Source: Pseudomonas mohnii
GTDB lineage: Bacteria > Pseudomonadota > Gammaproteobacteria > Pseudomonadales > Pseudomonadaceae
Assembly (NCBI RefSeq): GCF_900105115.1
Contig: NZ_FNRV01000001.1
Location: forward strand, 434,001 to 498,000
Reading direction: 5' to 3'
DNA length: 64,000 nucleotides
This document shows, in pieces, positions 26,773 to 35,452 of the stretch; positions within the stretch are counted from its first letter, which is position 1; every line of letters starts with the position of its first letter. Made by a program: the position numbers and the translations under genes. Under the pieces are notes generated by a model that was not told the DNA's origin, did no database searches, and saw only the letters and a program-made list of their open reading frames with translations.

Positions 26773-28325
26773 TTAGGCGGGAGTCCAGCTATGCGGCAGC
26801 AGTTGCGTAATCTCACTCGCTCGCTGCGTCGGCAGGCGCGTAAGGACGTCCTTCAAATAAGCATACGGTTCATGCCCGTTGAGCCGCGCCGATTGGATCA
26901 GGCTCATGATCGCCGCCGCCCGTTGTCCGCTACGTAGCGACCCTGCGAAGAGCCAGTTCTTGCGTCCAAGAGCCCACGGCCGGATCTGGTTCTCTGCCCA
27001 ATTATTGTCAATGGGTACGGCCCCGTCATCAAGGTAGCGCGACAGCGCTGCCCAGCGTTTCAGGCTGTAATCCAATGCTCTGCTGATGGCTGAGCCTTCA
27101 GGCACGAGATCACGCTGGGCAATCATCCAGGCATGCAGCATATGCATCACCGGTACCGCTTTTTCTTGCCGTTTTCGGCGCCGTAAATCCGGCTCTAGGT
27201 CGTGGACTTCACGTTCGATTTCGTAAAGCAACTGGATATAACGCAGGGCCTGTTCGGCGAGCTGGCTCTTGTTGGTGGCGTGCAGCTCAAAAAACTTGCG
27301 CCGCGCATGGGCCATGCAACCGATCTCGGTGACGCCGAGTTCAAAACTGGCTTTGTAGCCGCCAAAATCGTCGCACACCAGCTTGCCCTTCCAGTCTTGC
27401 AGGAAGTTACGTGCATGTTCTCCGGCGCGGCTGGGGCTGAAGTCGTAAACCACCGCTGCCAAGTTCGAGAATTGGCTGGTGGCGTAGGCCCAAACATAGG
27501 AACGGTGGGTTTTCTTTGAGCCTGGAACGAGCATCTGCACGGGTGTTTCATCGGCATGGATAACCTGCTGCCCGAGCACTACGTCCCGCAGCGCATCGAC
27601 CAGAGGCTGTAACTACACGCCAGTCACGCCAACCCATTGAGCCAAAGTTGAACGTGGAATCGCCAAGCCAGCTCGACCGAAAACCGATTCCTGACGGTAA
27701 AGAGGCAGATGGTCAGCAAACTTCGCGATCATGACGTGGGCTAGCAACCCTGCGGTCGGGATGCCCTTGTCGATGACCTGCGCCGGAACGGGTGCCTGGA
27801 TCAGCGTTTCGCAGTCATCGCATACCCACTTGCCACGGACATGGCGTTCAACGGTAAACACGCCGGGCGTGTAGTCCAGCTTCTCGCTGACGTCTTCACC
27901 GATACGTTTTAGTGCGCAGCCACATGGGCAGTGGGTGTTGTCCGGTTCGTGATGGATCAGCGTGCGTGGAAACTCTGCCGGCAACGCAGTGCGCTTGGGC
28001 TTTTACTTTTTCTAGCTGTTTGCAGGGCTTGAAGCTCTGCTTCAATCGCCGCGATATCGGTATCGATCAAGTCATCGAGTAAGCTGGCCTGCTGCGGATT
28101 CAACTGCTCGCTGCTCTTGGCAAACTTCAAGCGCTTGAGTTGTGCGATCTCGTGGGTCAGCTTCTCGATAACCGTTTGGTCGCGGTTGATCTTCTGGCCC
28201 ATGGTCTCGACCGTCTTGCACATCGTCTCGACTTGCTGGTCGAGCGTCTCGACACGCTGTATCAACTGCGCCGCCAGCGCGCGCAGTTGTTCAGGATTCA
28301 GGTGGTCGAGATTAGGGAGAGTCAT
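26773..28325 (-). pseudogene. tnpC: IS66 TnpC transposase, frameshift plus amber codon
   Basis: The N-terminal part starts MTLPNLDHLNPEQLRALAAQ and has the coiled-coil and zinc-finger-like regions. It shifts frame in an A-rich run near 28002-28016; the correct frame resumes as PKRTALPAEFPRTLIHHEP. A TAG codon lies at 27613-27615 where the family has Gln (GV*LQPLVDA). The catalytic part continues with HADETPVQML, CDDFGGYKASFE and NWAENQIRPWALGRKNW. A functional enzyme needs about 510 residues, so this one cannot work without repair or suppression. Confidence 0.88.
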
Positions 28326-28386
28326 GGTGCCGATTTTGCCAGACCAGGCAGTTCGCGGCGATGGATCGATAGGCTAATGGCAGCCG

Positions 28387-28722
28387 TTAAAGCAGTGTGA
28401 TCGCGCCTCTGGAGCCCGCGCGTTGCCATGGCAGGCCCAATACCAGGGCTTGAAGTTGTTCGGTATCTAACTGCATTTCAGAGCCATGGTGAATGCCTGG
28501 CCAGTGGAGCTTGCCTTGATTCAACCGGCGAGCAGCCAGCCAGATCCCGAAGCCGTCATGCACCAGAACTTTCATTCGAGTGGCGCGGCGGTTTGCGAAC
28601 AGATAAGCACAGTGCGGCTTCGCCGCACCAAACACCGCGATCACTCTGGCCAACGCCGTCTCGGTACCGGCACGCATGTCCATAGGCTCAGTGGCGAGCC
28701 AGATGGAGTCGATGCGAATCAT
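28387..28722 (-). CDS. tnpB: IS66 TnpB accessory protein
   Basis: The 111-residue protein is a standard IS66 TnpB: MIRIDSIWLATEPMDMRAG, CAYLFANRRATRMKVLVHD and GIWLAARRLNQGKLHWP. Its ATG overlaps the stop of tnpA (ATGA). It is intact although tnpC is broken. Confidence 0.92.
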   Translation of the reverse strand: MIRIDSIWLATEPMDMRAGTETALARVIAVFGAAKPHCAYLFANRRATRMKVLVHDGFGIWLAARRLNQGKLHWPGIHHGSEMQLDTEQLQALVLGLPWQRAGSRGAITLL

Positions 28723-29051
28723 CGCAACAGATCTCGAAGAAAGGTCGCGCAGGCAGCAGCACTTTCGGTTGGCCAGTTCACTTTGACGGTGCCGCGTGGG
28801 TGCTGGATCTCAACGCAGATATTCGATGATGCTGCGTGCGAATTAGCTCCGGCCAGCTGCATGGGTAACGGGATAAATGCAGGTTGCAGCGCTGTTTTTT
28901 TCTGCGCTTGCACCCGAATCCATTTGTGGACGAGGTTAGCGTTGAGGCTATGGCTGAGTGCGATGCTGGCAATCGAAGCGCCGGGCTGGGCACACTCCTG
29001 AATGACTTGGGCCTTGAAGGACTTGGAGTAGGAACGGCGTTGTGGCTGCAT
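28719..29051 (-). CDS. tnpA: IS66 TnpA helix-turn-helix protein
   Basis: The 110-residue protein begins MQPQRRSYSKSFKAQVIQEC and has the helix-turn-helix region ASIASIALSHSLNANLVHKW, typical of IS66 TnpA. The ATG at 29051 is the conserved start; an upstream in-frame extension to 29087 is not part of the family. Confidence 0.88.
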   Translation of the reverse strand: MQPQRRSYSKSFKAQVIQECAQPGASIASIALSHSLNANLVHKWIRVQAQKKTALQPAFIPLPMQLAGANSHAASSNICVEIQHPRGTVKVNWPTESAAACATFLRDLLR

Positions 29052-29062
29052 GAAATACCCGC

Positions 29063-29332
29063 TTAAAAGGCTAGAACTGGTGCCCACTTAAATTTAAGTG
29101 CACACCATGTCTTGGCTTTGCGGGGCTGGGTAGATGACTTGGCCGGACGGATACACGCTACTGGCAATACAGCGTTGTCCAGCAGCTGGAGCGAGCTCGA
29201 TGGCTCCGCCATTACCCGGGCTGGCGGTGCTGGACACGTTACCGCTATTGGCACTACAACTTCCCGCGATGCGCAGCCGACGAGCGCCATCGGCAACAGC
29301 GCGGCGCAGAGTTTCATTCTCAGCGAGGTCAT
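29063..29332 (-). pseudogene. phage Rz1-like spanin lipoprotein, truncated by IS66
   Basis: The frame starts MTSLRMKLCAALLPMALVGC, a lipoprotein signal, then ASREVVVPIAVTCPAPPARV, as in Rz1 outer-membrane spanins. It lies inside the Rz frame, in the usual overlapping arrangement. After about 60 residues the reading runs into the IS66 side and loses similarity. Confidence 0.65.
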
Positions 29333-29465
29333 GCATTTTCCCCTTGGTGGCTTTGGTGTCGATATCGTCCCGGGGCTTTTCGGCGACTTGCTGCTTCGCC
29401 AGTGCAGTGCGCACCTGATCAGCAGCCGCATTGCTGATAGTGAAAGGCTTGGCGCTCGGCCTCAC
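29094..29465 (-). pseudogene. phage Rz-like spanin fragment
   Basis: The C-terminal part of an Rz inner-membrane spanin is visible: AAADQVRTALAKQQVAEKPR then MHDLAENETLRRAVADGARR and LRIAGSC. The N-terminal membrane anchor is missing. It overlaps Rz1 in another frame and follows an endolysin remnant, so the three form a lysis cassette remnant. Confidence 0.65.
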
Positions 29466-29732
29466 TATTCGCGACCCGCCCTATTCTGCCGGTATTGATC
29501 ACACTGCCGATGTTCTGGTTATCACCAGCATCAGCCAGGGTGTTGAGCCCATTGCTTGCCCAGAACCATGCCGCCGACAAGCAAGCGTTCTTCTCTCATG
29601 TCCGATCTGGGCAATGAATGCGGCCACTCGTTTGGCGCCGGCGTTCGGGAGGATATGCAGTCGGTTTTCAGCGTGGTGACGAAGCGGCTCATACATTTTC
29701 CCCATTAACAAAAATGGCCAATTGGCAGTCAA
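29419..29732 (-). pseudogene. phage endolysin (glycoside hydrolase 19/chitinase-like) with internal deletion
   Basis: The N-terminal piece YEPLRHHAENRLHILPNAGA... AAFIAQIGHE and the C-terminal piece AWFWASNGLNTLADAGDNQN, IGSVINTGRIG belong to a family 19 phage endolysin. They lie in different frames and are joined directly, so the central catalytic part is deleted. No activity is expected. Confidence 0.75.
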
Positions 29733-29812
29733 GGCCTACCTGAGCGTGTAGATGCTTGTTTGCCCGTGCAATTGTAATGCGTGTAAAGTGCGGCCGAACT
29801 TAAGGGGGATAT

Positions 29813-30145
29813 ATGAGCAAGGAAAGCAACGACGAATATCTAAGTCACAATCAGGCGGCTCTACTCGGCTGTCTTTACAGGGCTATTAGTCGCTACAAAA
29901 CTAATAGGATGTGGAGCCCTGATAGCGTGGAAATTGCTGCATACGCTTACGAGCTCTTTCCAGACATAGGCACGATTAATCCGATAGAAATTACTGGCTT
30001 TGTAAAGTCACCCGAAGCAATGGAACTCATAAAAATTAGCCCGCTACCGAACCTGCGGGAGAGCCTTGACGCAGCGATCCAGAAGACTAGCCAATACCCA
30101 GTCCTTACTAGATTTTTGCTTACAACAAGGATCATAACTTTTTAA
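29813..30145 (+). CDS. hypothetical protein, 110 residues
   Basis: The frame starts MSKESNDEYLSHNQAALLGC and has AAGGGGG with good spacing before the ATG. The sequence is soluble, helical in appearance and visibly richer in A+T than the core genes. No family is recognised. Its end overlaps the end of the opposite-strand tail-protein remnant by 14 bases. Confidence 0.6.
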   Translation: MSKESNDEYLSHNQAALLGCLYRAISRYKTNRMWSPDSVEIAAYAYELFPDIGTINPIEITGFVKSPEAMELIKISPLPNLRESLDAAIQKTSQYPVLTRFLLTTRIITF

Positions 30146-30605
30146 TAAGGCCACCCTCTTCCACCATCTCAGCGGTGATCGAGCCGTCGGCCACCGCCAC
30201 CAGCAATGCATCCTCACGATCAAAGCACAGCTGAACGTGTTCGCTCACCGCGTCGGCAATCGCCAGCACCTGAACGGCTGGCAGATCGACGAAGCCTTCA
30301 GAGTTTTTCCAGCGAAGCACGTAGTCGTTTTTCGGTACGCCCAGAGCGCAGCAACATTGATGAGTGTCTTGCTGCGGTCGTCGGTGGCGATCGGCATGCC
30401 CTGAGACAACTGTGCCCGAGGTTTCTGCGGCGTATCGGCGATCAGCAATGCGACCAACCCACTCTGCGGCAATCAACACATCCCTCGCCGCCTTCTCTGC
30501 CGCCGTCATGGCTACCTGTTTGCGGGTCACCAGTACGACCTGGCGCCCGGCCTCCAGCCGGCAAAATGAAATAATTTCGGAACTCCTGCACTTTCCTGAG
30601 CCCAA
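30132..30605 (-). pseudogene. DUF4376 phage tail protein remnant with paired frameshifts
   Basis: The frame shows AAEKAARDVLIAAEWVGRIA, then RYAAETSGTVVSG. The next expected part (MPIATDDRSKTLINVAALWA YRK, 30 or so codons) lies in another frame. The original frame resumes with LRWKNSEGFVDLPAVQVLAI and ITAEMVEEGG. One base was gained near 30400 and one lost near 30320, so the frame remains open but the middle is garbled. The N-terminus is missing at the middle tRNA repeat. This is typical DUF4376 of Pseudomonas prophages. Confidence 0.7.
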
Positions 30606-30695
30606 TAAAAAACCCCGTAGACGTTAATCTACGGGGTTTCTAATAGTGGAGGCCGAGGTCGGAATCGAACCGGCGTAGGCGGATTTGCAATCCGC
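30604..30695 (-). repeat. middle copy of tRNA-Cys 3' end and terminator (attachment-site remnant)
   Basis: This 92-base stretch repeats the terminator hairpin and the last 49 bases of tRNA-Cys, including an unchanged GCA anticodon arm. It then departs from the tRNA. It is a direct repeat of the right copy and splits the region into an 11.4-kb and a 4.3-kb segment. Confidence 0.87.
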
Positions 30696-30703
30696 AGGAA
30701 TGT

Positions 30704-31000
30704 CGTTAAAATTCAATCACTTGAGAGCTGCTGAAACCGAATATCCTACAGCCCCCTGTTTTCAAAGGCCCATATTTTAGTTGCGGAACTGTTTTTCTCC
30801 TGCAAGGAACACACCTGTCACCTAAAAGCAGTCACTAGCACCTCAAATTTATACCGATGATGGATTGGATGTAGCCATCCACCAAAGCCCCGGCCTGCCT
30901 GGCCCAATCTGCTTTATTTCTTCCCGATGTAGCTTTTTTAGCAAGCTGTCACACAAGCCTGCTACGGGTACTAACCTAGACATCAGAGCCTCGAACCTAC
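30704..31000. other. interval without a gene
   Basis: I see no supported gene or RNA in this A+T-richer interval between the middle repeat and the end of the membrane protein gene. Confidence 0.5.
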
Positions 31001-31693
31001 TTATTTGCTCATGAGAGCCTGGCTTGGCGCGCACGTCGGGACCATGCACGGTGCGAGGTTGTAGCCGCCTATTCGCCATACACCGTTCTCAGCAATAGCC
31101 GTCACAGCTTCAGCCCAGATGTCCTTGGTTCCGCTGAATTTCCCTTGATAGAGGTGCCTTACAAATGGACCTGGAATTCCCATTATCTCATTTGGGGTAT
31201 CGGCTCCTATTAGGATGCGTTTTTCGATCTTACCGAGAGGATCTCTGACTTGCTCCCCCATTGAAATGTAATCAGATTCGCGGACACGCTCCCGGTCTCG
31301 CAAAGCAAAAAGAGCATAGGCGTCGCTATGATTTTGAGCATCTGTGAGATTCAGAAACTGGTCCATCAGTAAGCTTGCGTCTTCCTCTGGGGGTTTGACT
31401 ATGACCCCCAGATGTGCAGGATCGAAGAACCAGACCGATGCGAAAAGTGCCAAAGCACCGCCGGCCCTCAGCCCACCTTTAAGAGGAAGTGGTACATCAA
31501 CCTTGATAAAGCCAGGTAGCAAAGCACCGACTCCAGCAGCTGAAAGTGCCAACGTAAGACGAAAAACAAAGAACTGTGCCGGTGTAGGGTACGGATTTTT
31601 CACCACCAGCGTCAGGATCGCGGTCAGGAAAACTACGCCGAAGACGAAGACGGCAACCTTTTCGTAGTTGAGCCTGCTTAATAGTCTGGCCAT
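31001..31693 (-). CDS. membrane protein with C-terminal DUF4019-like domain
   Basis: The 230-residue product has two or three N-terminal hydrophobic segments (about residues 12-30, 40-60 and 75-92). A soluble domain follows that ends with GKFSGTKDIWAEAVTAIAEN and GVWRIGGYNLAPC, similar to DUF4019 domains. The start is one base after the stop of the upstream metallopeptidase gene, so the two are cotranscribed and probably work together at the envelope. The function is unknown. Confidence 0.65.
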   Translation of the reverse strand: MARLLSRLNYEKVAVFVFGVVFLTAILTLVVKNPYPTPAQFFVFRLTLALSAAGVGALLPGFIKVDVPLPLKGGLRAGGALALFASVWFFDPAHLGVIVKPPEEDASLLMDQFLNLTDAQNHSDAYALFALRDRERVRESDYISMGEQVRDPLGKIEKRILIGADTPNEIMGIPGPFVRHLYQGKFSGTKDIWAEAVTAIAENGVWRIGGYNLAPCMVPTCAPSQALMSK

Positions 31694-31694
31694 G

Positions 31695-32219
31695 TTAGCA
31701 ACCTTTCATATTGTTGATGCGTACAATGGACCCAGGTCGACCATTCATGTCCTGCGGGGGGACGATGGTCTGATAGATCTGATATCCCGCCTGGATAGCA
31801 ACTGGGTCCCCTGCACGGCGCAGGTATCGGACAGCGGCGCAATCTGCGTCAAGTTCAGCGTTATAGCCAAGGGTTGGTAACATTTGGGGAGGTGAACTCA
31901 ACTGAGCAAGGACATGTCCACGAAAGTGGTGTGCATACTCATGCGCACGGATGAACCGGAAACCGGGTGATCCGAGACCTCCGAAGTACTGTACCCAGAC
32001 GTTGTCGTAAAAGATGACCGGCTGCCCCATATAGATTGTGGCCAACCCTGAAAAGCCTTGTCCGGTACCTGGCTCTAAGATTTCGGTAACTTGCCCCACA
32101 CCGGGCAATGGCCCAAGGTTGAGTACTTGCTGAGCGATGGCGCCGCGAGAGGCGAGAAGGAGGCTTACCCCAACTGCGCATCCTTTCAATCCCAACGAAA
32201 CGCGCGAGCCCATATACAT
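31695..32219 (-). CDS. predicted exported zinc metallopeptidase
   Basis: The 174-residue product has a signal peptide ending SRGAIA. A zinc-protease motif HEYAH lies at residues 93-97, and an acidic NAELDAD motif at about 120-126 could give the third ligand, as in gluzincin-type peptidases. The strong GGAGG ribosome site selects the first of two close ATGs. It lies one base before the DUF4019-like membrane protein gene. I did not recognise a named family; peptidase function is inferred from the motif and export signal. Confidence 0.65.
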   Translation of the reverse strand: MYMGSRVSLGLKGCAVGVSLLLASRGAIAQQVLNLGPLPGVGQVTEILEPGTGQGFSGLATIYMGQPVIFYDNVWVQYFGGLGSPGFRFIRAHEYAHHFRGHVLAQLSSPPQMLPTLGYNAELDADCAAVRYLRRAGDPVAIQAGYQIYQTIVPPQDMNGRPGSIVRINNMKGC

Positions 32220-32918
32220 AACCCCTCCGAAGTAAGCGGCATGTTGCTAGCACTACGGAGTTACGTTAGTTCAGTTCATGCTAAGTGCAACCTTTGGCGT
32301 AGGGAATCTCAAAAGCCCTGCTTAAAGTGTCCGAAATGGGACCAGGCTACGTGAAAACGCATGCGCTGTTTTGAGTTCAGCGTTACTACGTAAAATCTGT
32401 CGGCGATTGGTTAGTCAGGCAACGTAAACTTTATGTAGGAACGTGATTTTCGTTCCGACTCCGAATGTCAAACTTGCTCATAAACGTTTTCACACAGCCT
32501 GGGACGGATGCGCTCGATGGGCATTTTTGGTAATAGGCGACGGCATGGATAGGGATTCGAACCCCTTCGCGCGTCTCTGAGGGCCGCTCCAGACCATTAA
32601 AAACGGCGGTTTCGTACTTCGCCAGAGGCGTACTGCGGCCAGCAGTGGCCCTGAGTTTGCCCTAAATCCTTCCCACCTCTGGCAGAGCTAGCCCTATGAA
32701 TCGGGAGGTTACGCTGATAACCGGGAATCCTAACTATGGGCTAGCTAAACTCCGCTGACAGGCAACAATCGGCCAGAAGCTGCCACTCAACGCGACTCGA
32801 TAATTCCCACCCGAGCGTGCATCATCGCGCTCGCCACGATACCGTCGTGGCATCGAAGCCATCAGTGCAGAACCTGCCCGTCCGCAAAAACGAGCCTTTT
32901 TGAAATGGAAGTCATCTC
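32220..32918. other. 700-base interval without a protein gene
   Basis: No protein gene is supported. At 32545-32576 a leftward sequence (GGGGTTCGAATCCCTATCC) looks like a tRNA T-arm but has no complete cloverleaf around it. A short piece of the dispersed repeat (ACAGGCAACAATCGGCCAGA-like) lies at about 32757-32785. Confidence 0.4.
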
Positions 32919-33350
32919 ATGTTCGAACGTAACAAACTGGTTCCGGAGTTAATGGTCACCAACCTGGATAGCAGCCTGGCTTTTTGGGTTTCTCGTCTGG
33001 GGTTCAAAGTAGCTTATCAACGCCCGGAAGATGGATTTGCATACCTTGATTTGAATGGTGCTCAAGTAATGCTTGAGCAGGTTAATTCGGACGCGGGTCA
33101 ATGGCTGACTGCGCCGTTGACCAAGCCGTTTGGAAGAGGCATCAACCTACAGATTGATGTTGAGGCTGTCGCACCCATCATCCAAAAACTTGATCAGGCT
33201 GGATGTCCACTCTATCGAGAATGCAAAGACACCTGGTATCGGGCTGACAAGGTAGAAGTAGGCCAGCGCGAATTCATCGTCCAGGATCCCGACGGTTATC
33301 TCGTAAGGTTGGTAGAGAGGTTGGGTGAGCGACCGGCTTGCTCAATGTGA
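32919..33350 (+). CDS. VOC-family (bleomycin-resistance/glyoxalase-like) protein
   Basis: The 143-residue product has the VOC fold: ELMVTNLDSSLAFWVSRLGF, YLDLNGAQVMLEQ, NLQIDVEAVAPI and QREFIVQDPDGYLVRLVE. The metal ligand pattern His/Glu is not complete (no N-terminal His), as in bleomycin-binding members that sequester ligands without catalysis. GGAAG lies before the ATG. It may be a resistance cargo gene; the substrate is unknown. Confidence 0.82.
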   Translation: MFERNKLVPELMVTNLDSSLAFWVSRLGFKVAYQRPEDGFAYLDLNGAQVMLEQVNSDAGQWLTAPLTKPFGRGINLQIDVEAVAPIIQKLDQAGCPLYRECKDTWYRADKVEVGQREFIVQDPDGYLVRLVERLGERPACSM

Positions 33351-33374
33351 ATCTGAATCTGAGCCAAGCCGACC

Positions 33375-33443
33375 GTCAGTTTTGGGTCGTTTTGAGCCGA
33401 TCACGACAGGCAGAAAACGGCCGATTGTGTTGAAAAAGTCGGT
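33375..33443. repeat. dispersed repeat copy
   Basis: This copy contains TTTGGGTCG, CACGACAGGCAGAAAACGGC and ATTGTGTTGAAAAAGTCGG. Related copies lie at about 34822-34868, 34172-34207 (partial) and 23017-23052 (partial). Confidence 0.55.
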
Positions 33444-33601
33444 TCTTCCAGACTGTCCGCATACTCGCTGTGGAAAGTCTCCTGAGCTGCTCTACGCTGT
33501 ACGACAGGGCGCTCCGACCAACGTGCAGGCCTAGCCTGACGTTGCTGAGTCCCCTAGCTGATAACAGGGTGCACCCCACCTTTTGACCGCGAATATGTCA
33601 A

Positions 33602-34084
33602 ATGGAGAATTGCAAATACTCAAACTATTACTATTGGGTGATCCCTAAATTGAACGAATTCATTCCTGACGCTGTGCGGTTGTCGCAGATCTTTTCACAA
33701 GCAACAGCCCCGACGTTTTTCCTCGGTGCAATAGCTGCGTTCGTTTCGTTAATGACTTCGAGATTATCAGCTGTCATCGACCGTACACGAGTACTCAATG
33801 CGATCCCCGAAGACGACCCGAGGCGTGCGCATCTCAGGGCTGATCTGGAGAGATTGAGGCGGCGGGCTAACTTATTGAACGCTGGAATCCTGTCTTCTCT
33901 GCGCGGCGGACTTTGCGCCACCCTGCTGCTCGCTATCATCTTTTTAACTGAGTTCATGGGCTTCAAGTACGCCTATGGTGCCGGCCTTCTTTTTATAGTC
34001 GCCACATTCTTCCTAGGTGTAGGTCTGTTTCGCTTCGCCCAAGAAGCTAAAATCAGTGTCAGTTCGGCGGATGAACACCTTTGA
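33602..34084 (+). CDS. DUF2721 membrane protein
   Basis: The 160-residue product matches DUF2721: SQIFSQATAPTFFLGAIAAF, a hydrophobic helix, a basic middle RLRRRANLLNAGILSSLRGG, then two further hydrophobic helices (LLLAIIFLTEFMGF and GLLFIVATFFLGVGLF). It has no known activity. No ribosome site is visible before the ATG at 33602; a start further in (near 33641) is possible. Confidence 0.78.
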   Translation: MENCKYSNYYYWVIPKLNEFIPDAVRLSQIFSQATAPTFFLGAIAAFVSLMTSRLSAVIDRTRVLNAIPEDDPRRAHLRADLERLRRRANLLNAGILSSLRGGLCATLLLAIIFLTEFMGFKYAYGAGLLFIVATFFLGVGLFRFAQEAKISVSSADEHL

Positions 34085-34208
34085 CCGATTCAAATTCTTG
34101 ATGTCCGAAGCCCCCCGAGGCACTACCTCCTGACACGACGAATTTCCCCTAACTTCGGGACATCTCTGATAGTCCGCTATGGGTCGACTGCTGCCTGATG
34201 CCATAGGC

Positions 34209-34232
34209 AAAAAAGCCCGCTCAATCGCGGGC
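34209..34232 (-). terminator. rho-independent terminator of the zinc-ribbon protein gene
   Basis: Read leftwards, a GCCCGC/GCGGGC stem with loop GATTGA is followed by six T residues, just past the end of the gene at 34250. Confidence 0.75.
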
Positions 34233-34249
34233 ATGATGAGCGGTTTGTC

Positions 34250-34630
34250 TTATGGCGAGTGGCTCAAACTCTTGCGCAATTCGTCCTCGAGCTTTCGACA
34301 CACGTCTGCGACGATGTTTTTCCCGACTTCCGGACCTGAGTAGCTATCGACTTCCTCGCGGCATCGTTCGGCGGCTTCTCGGGCTTGCGTTCTTTCCTTG
34401 TTTTCCGATGTGTTGCTGACATAAAAATCGAACACCACGTACAAGGTGATCGCGATAAAGATACCTGCGACGATCTTGCTGCCCAGATCAGATCTTCTTT
34501 CTGATGGTCGTGGCCACCCAGGTGAGATTCGTATTTTTTGCCTGAGGTCAGATTGGCAGTGTTTGCATAAAATGGCTTCAGTCATGATGACTTCCGCGCA
34601 ATAGGGACAACTCTTTTTTCCAGCCTCCAC
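34250..34630 (-). CDS. zinc-ribbon, single-pass membrane protein
   Basis: The 126-residue product starts with a zinc ribbon (CPYC at about residue 8, CKHC at about residue 24). A linker, one transmembrane helix (about residues 54-74, VAGIFIAITLYVVFDFY) and a charged C-terminal helix follow. The start is a GTG at 34630 with AAGGAG eight bases upstream; a longer ATG start has no ribosome site. Its function is unknown. It lies between the two right-hand repeats with its own terminator. Confidence 0.7.
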   Translation of the reverse strand: MEAGKKSCPYCAEVIMTEAILCKHCQSDLRQKIRISPGWPRPSERRSDLGSKIVAGIFIAITLYVVFDFYVSNTSENKERTQAREAAERCREEVDSYSGPEVGKNIVADVCRKLEDELRKSLSHSP

Positions 34631-34821
34631 AAATGAAACTCCTTTTTCAAAACAAGATTCTATCATTAGGGTTGAGGGGCGAGGGACACGACTCTGTTTT
34701 TCGCTGGAGGGTTTTCTGGCGTCGCAATGTCATGCCAACCTGAGCCGCTCCCAATAGGTTCGGCAAAACAAATCCGATTTCGAATGAGTGCTTTTGGCCG
34801 ACTACCGCCCGACGCGAAAGA

Positions 34822-34868
34822 CTGCTATGGGTCGACTGCAACCCTTCACGACATGCAGAAATCGGCCA
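34822..34868. repeat. dispersed repeat copy
   Basis: It shares GCTATGGGTCGACTGC with the partial copy near 34176, and CACGACATGCAGAAATCGGCC with the copy at 33375. Confidence 0.55.
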
Positions 34869-34918
34869 GTTGCGGAACACTTGTAAAAAATTGCGGAACA
34901 CTTCACTTTTTTGAAGGC

Positions 34919-35011
34919 AATAAAAAACCCCGTAGATCACTGATCTACGGGGTTTCTAATAGTGGAGGCCGAGGTCGGAATCGAACCGGCGTAGGCGGAT
35001 TTGCAATCCGC
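34919..35011 (-). repeat. right copy of the tRNA-Cys/terminator repeat (parent attachment site)
   Basis: This section holds the tRNA-Cys terminator hairpin (CCCCGTAGATCA/TGATCTACGGGG, with T-run leftwards) and the 3' half of the intact tRNA. The copies at 30604 and 19202 derive from it. Confidence 0.87.
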
Positions 35012-35036
35012 TGCATAACCATTTTGCTACTCGGCC
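34963..35036 (-). tRNA. tRNA-Cys (GCA)
   Basis: The 74-base sequence starts GGCCGAGTAGC, has the anticodon arm with GCA, the T-loop GGTTCGATTCC and ends CCTCGGCCTCCA with an encoded CCA. The acceptor stem GGCCGAG/CTCGGCC pairs fully. A terminator follows at 34919-34960. The 3' half is duplicated twice to the left as an integration scar. Confidence 0.95.
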
Positions 35037-35040
35037 TCAA

Positions 35041-35452
35041 AACATTTGTTGTGAGTAGCACAACAACAAACGCGTACAACCTTGATGAGATATGACAGAT
35101 TCAAACTTGCGCTATCTCATTGAAAACATTGAGCTTTTTCAGCGGTCAGTGCTTTCGATGGCGTGAATTATGTACTCATTTCTCGAGGCTTGCAACCCCT
35201 TGATTTCAAAAAAAATTCTGGGGCCTGGTTTCATTACTCATTGAGGTCAGGGCCCTTTCGCCACGGTGCGCTCGCCTCCGATGGATCAAGACAAGGCCGG
35301 AAAATGACAGCTTTCAGATAAGGTCAGCGGGATCGCTTATTTCGATCACGCGAGTGGAACATGGCGCGAGCCGGCAAGTGAGCGGCACCAGATCCCGTCG
35401 CCCAACAGCGTTGGACACTGCGCTCCCGATTCCCCCATAAAAGGCCTGCCTG
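35041..35452. other. interval without a gene
   Basis: No gene is supported. An inverted repeat TTGTTGTG/CACAACAA with a five-base loop lies at 35046-35066, ten bases upstream of the tRNA-Cys 5' end. It could belong to its promoter or to an old integrase-binding region. Confidence 0.5.

Larger units (their letters stand above)
26773..29087 (-). mobile_element. IS66-family insertion sequence, inactive
   Basis: Three leftward genes in the canonical order tnpA-tnpB-tnpC form an IS66 element. The ends were not defined; the coordinates span the coding part. tnpC is broken by a frameshift and an amber codon. The right end interrupts a phage Rz1 lysis gene. Confidence 0.85.

Noticed and set aside
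32545..32576. tRNA T-arm-like sequence
   Set aside because: The acceptor stem, D-arm and CCA do not fit; no cloverleaf can be drawn.
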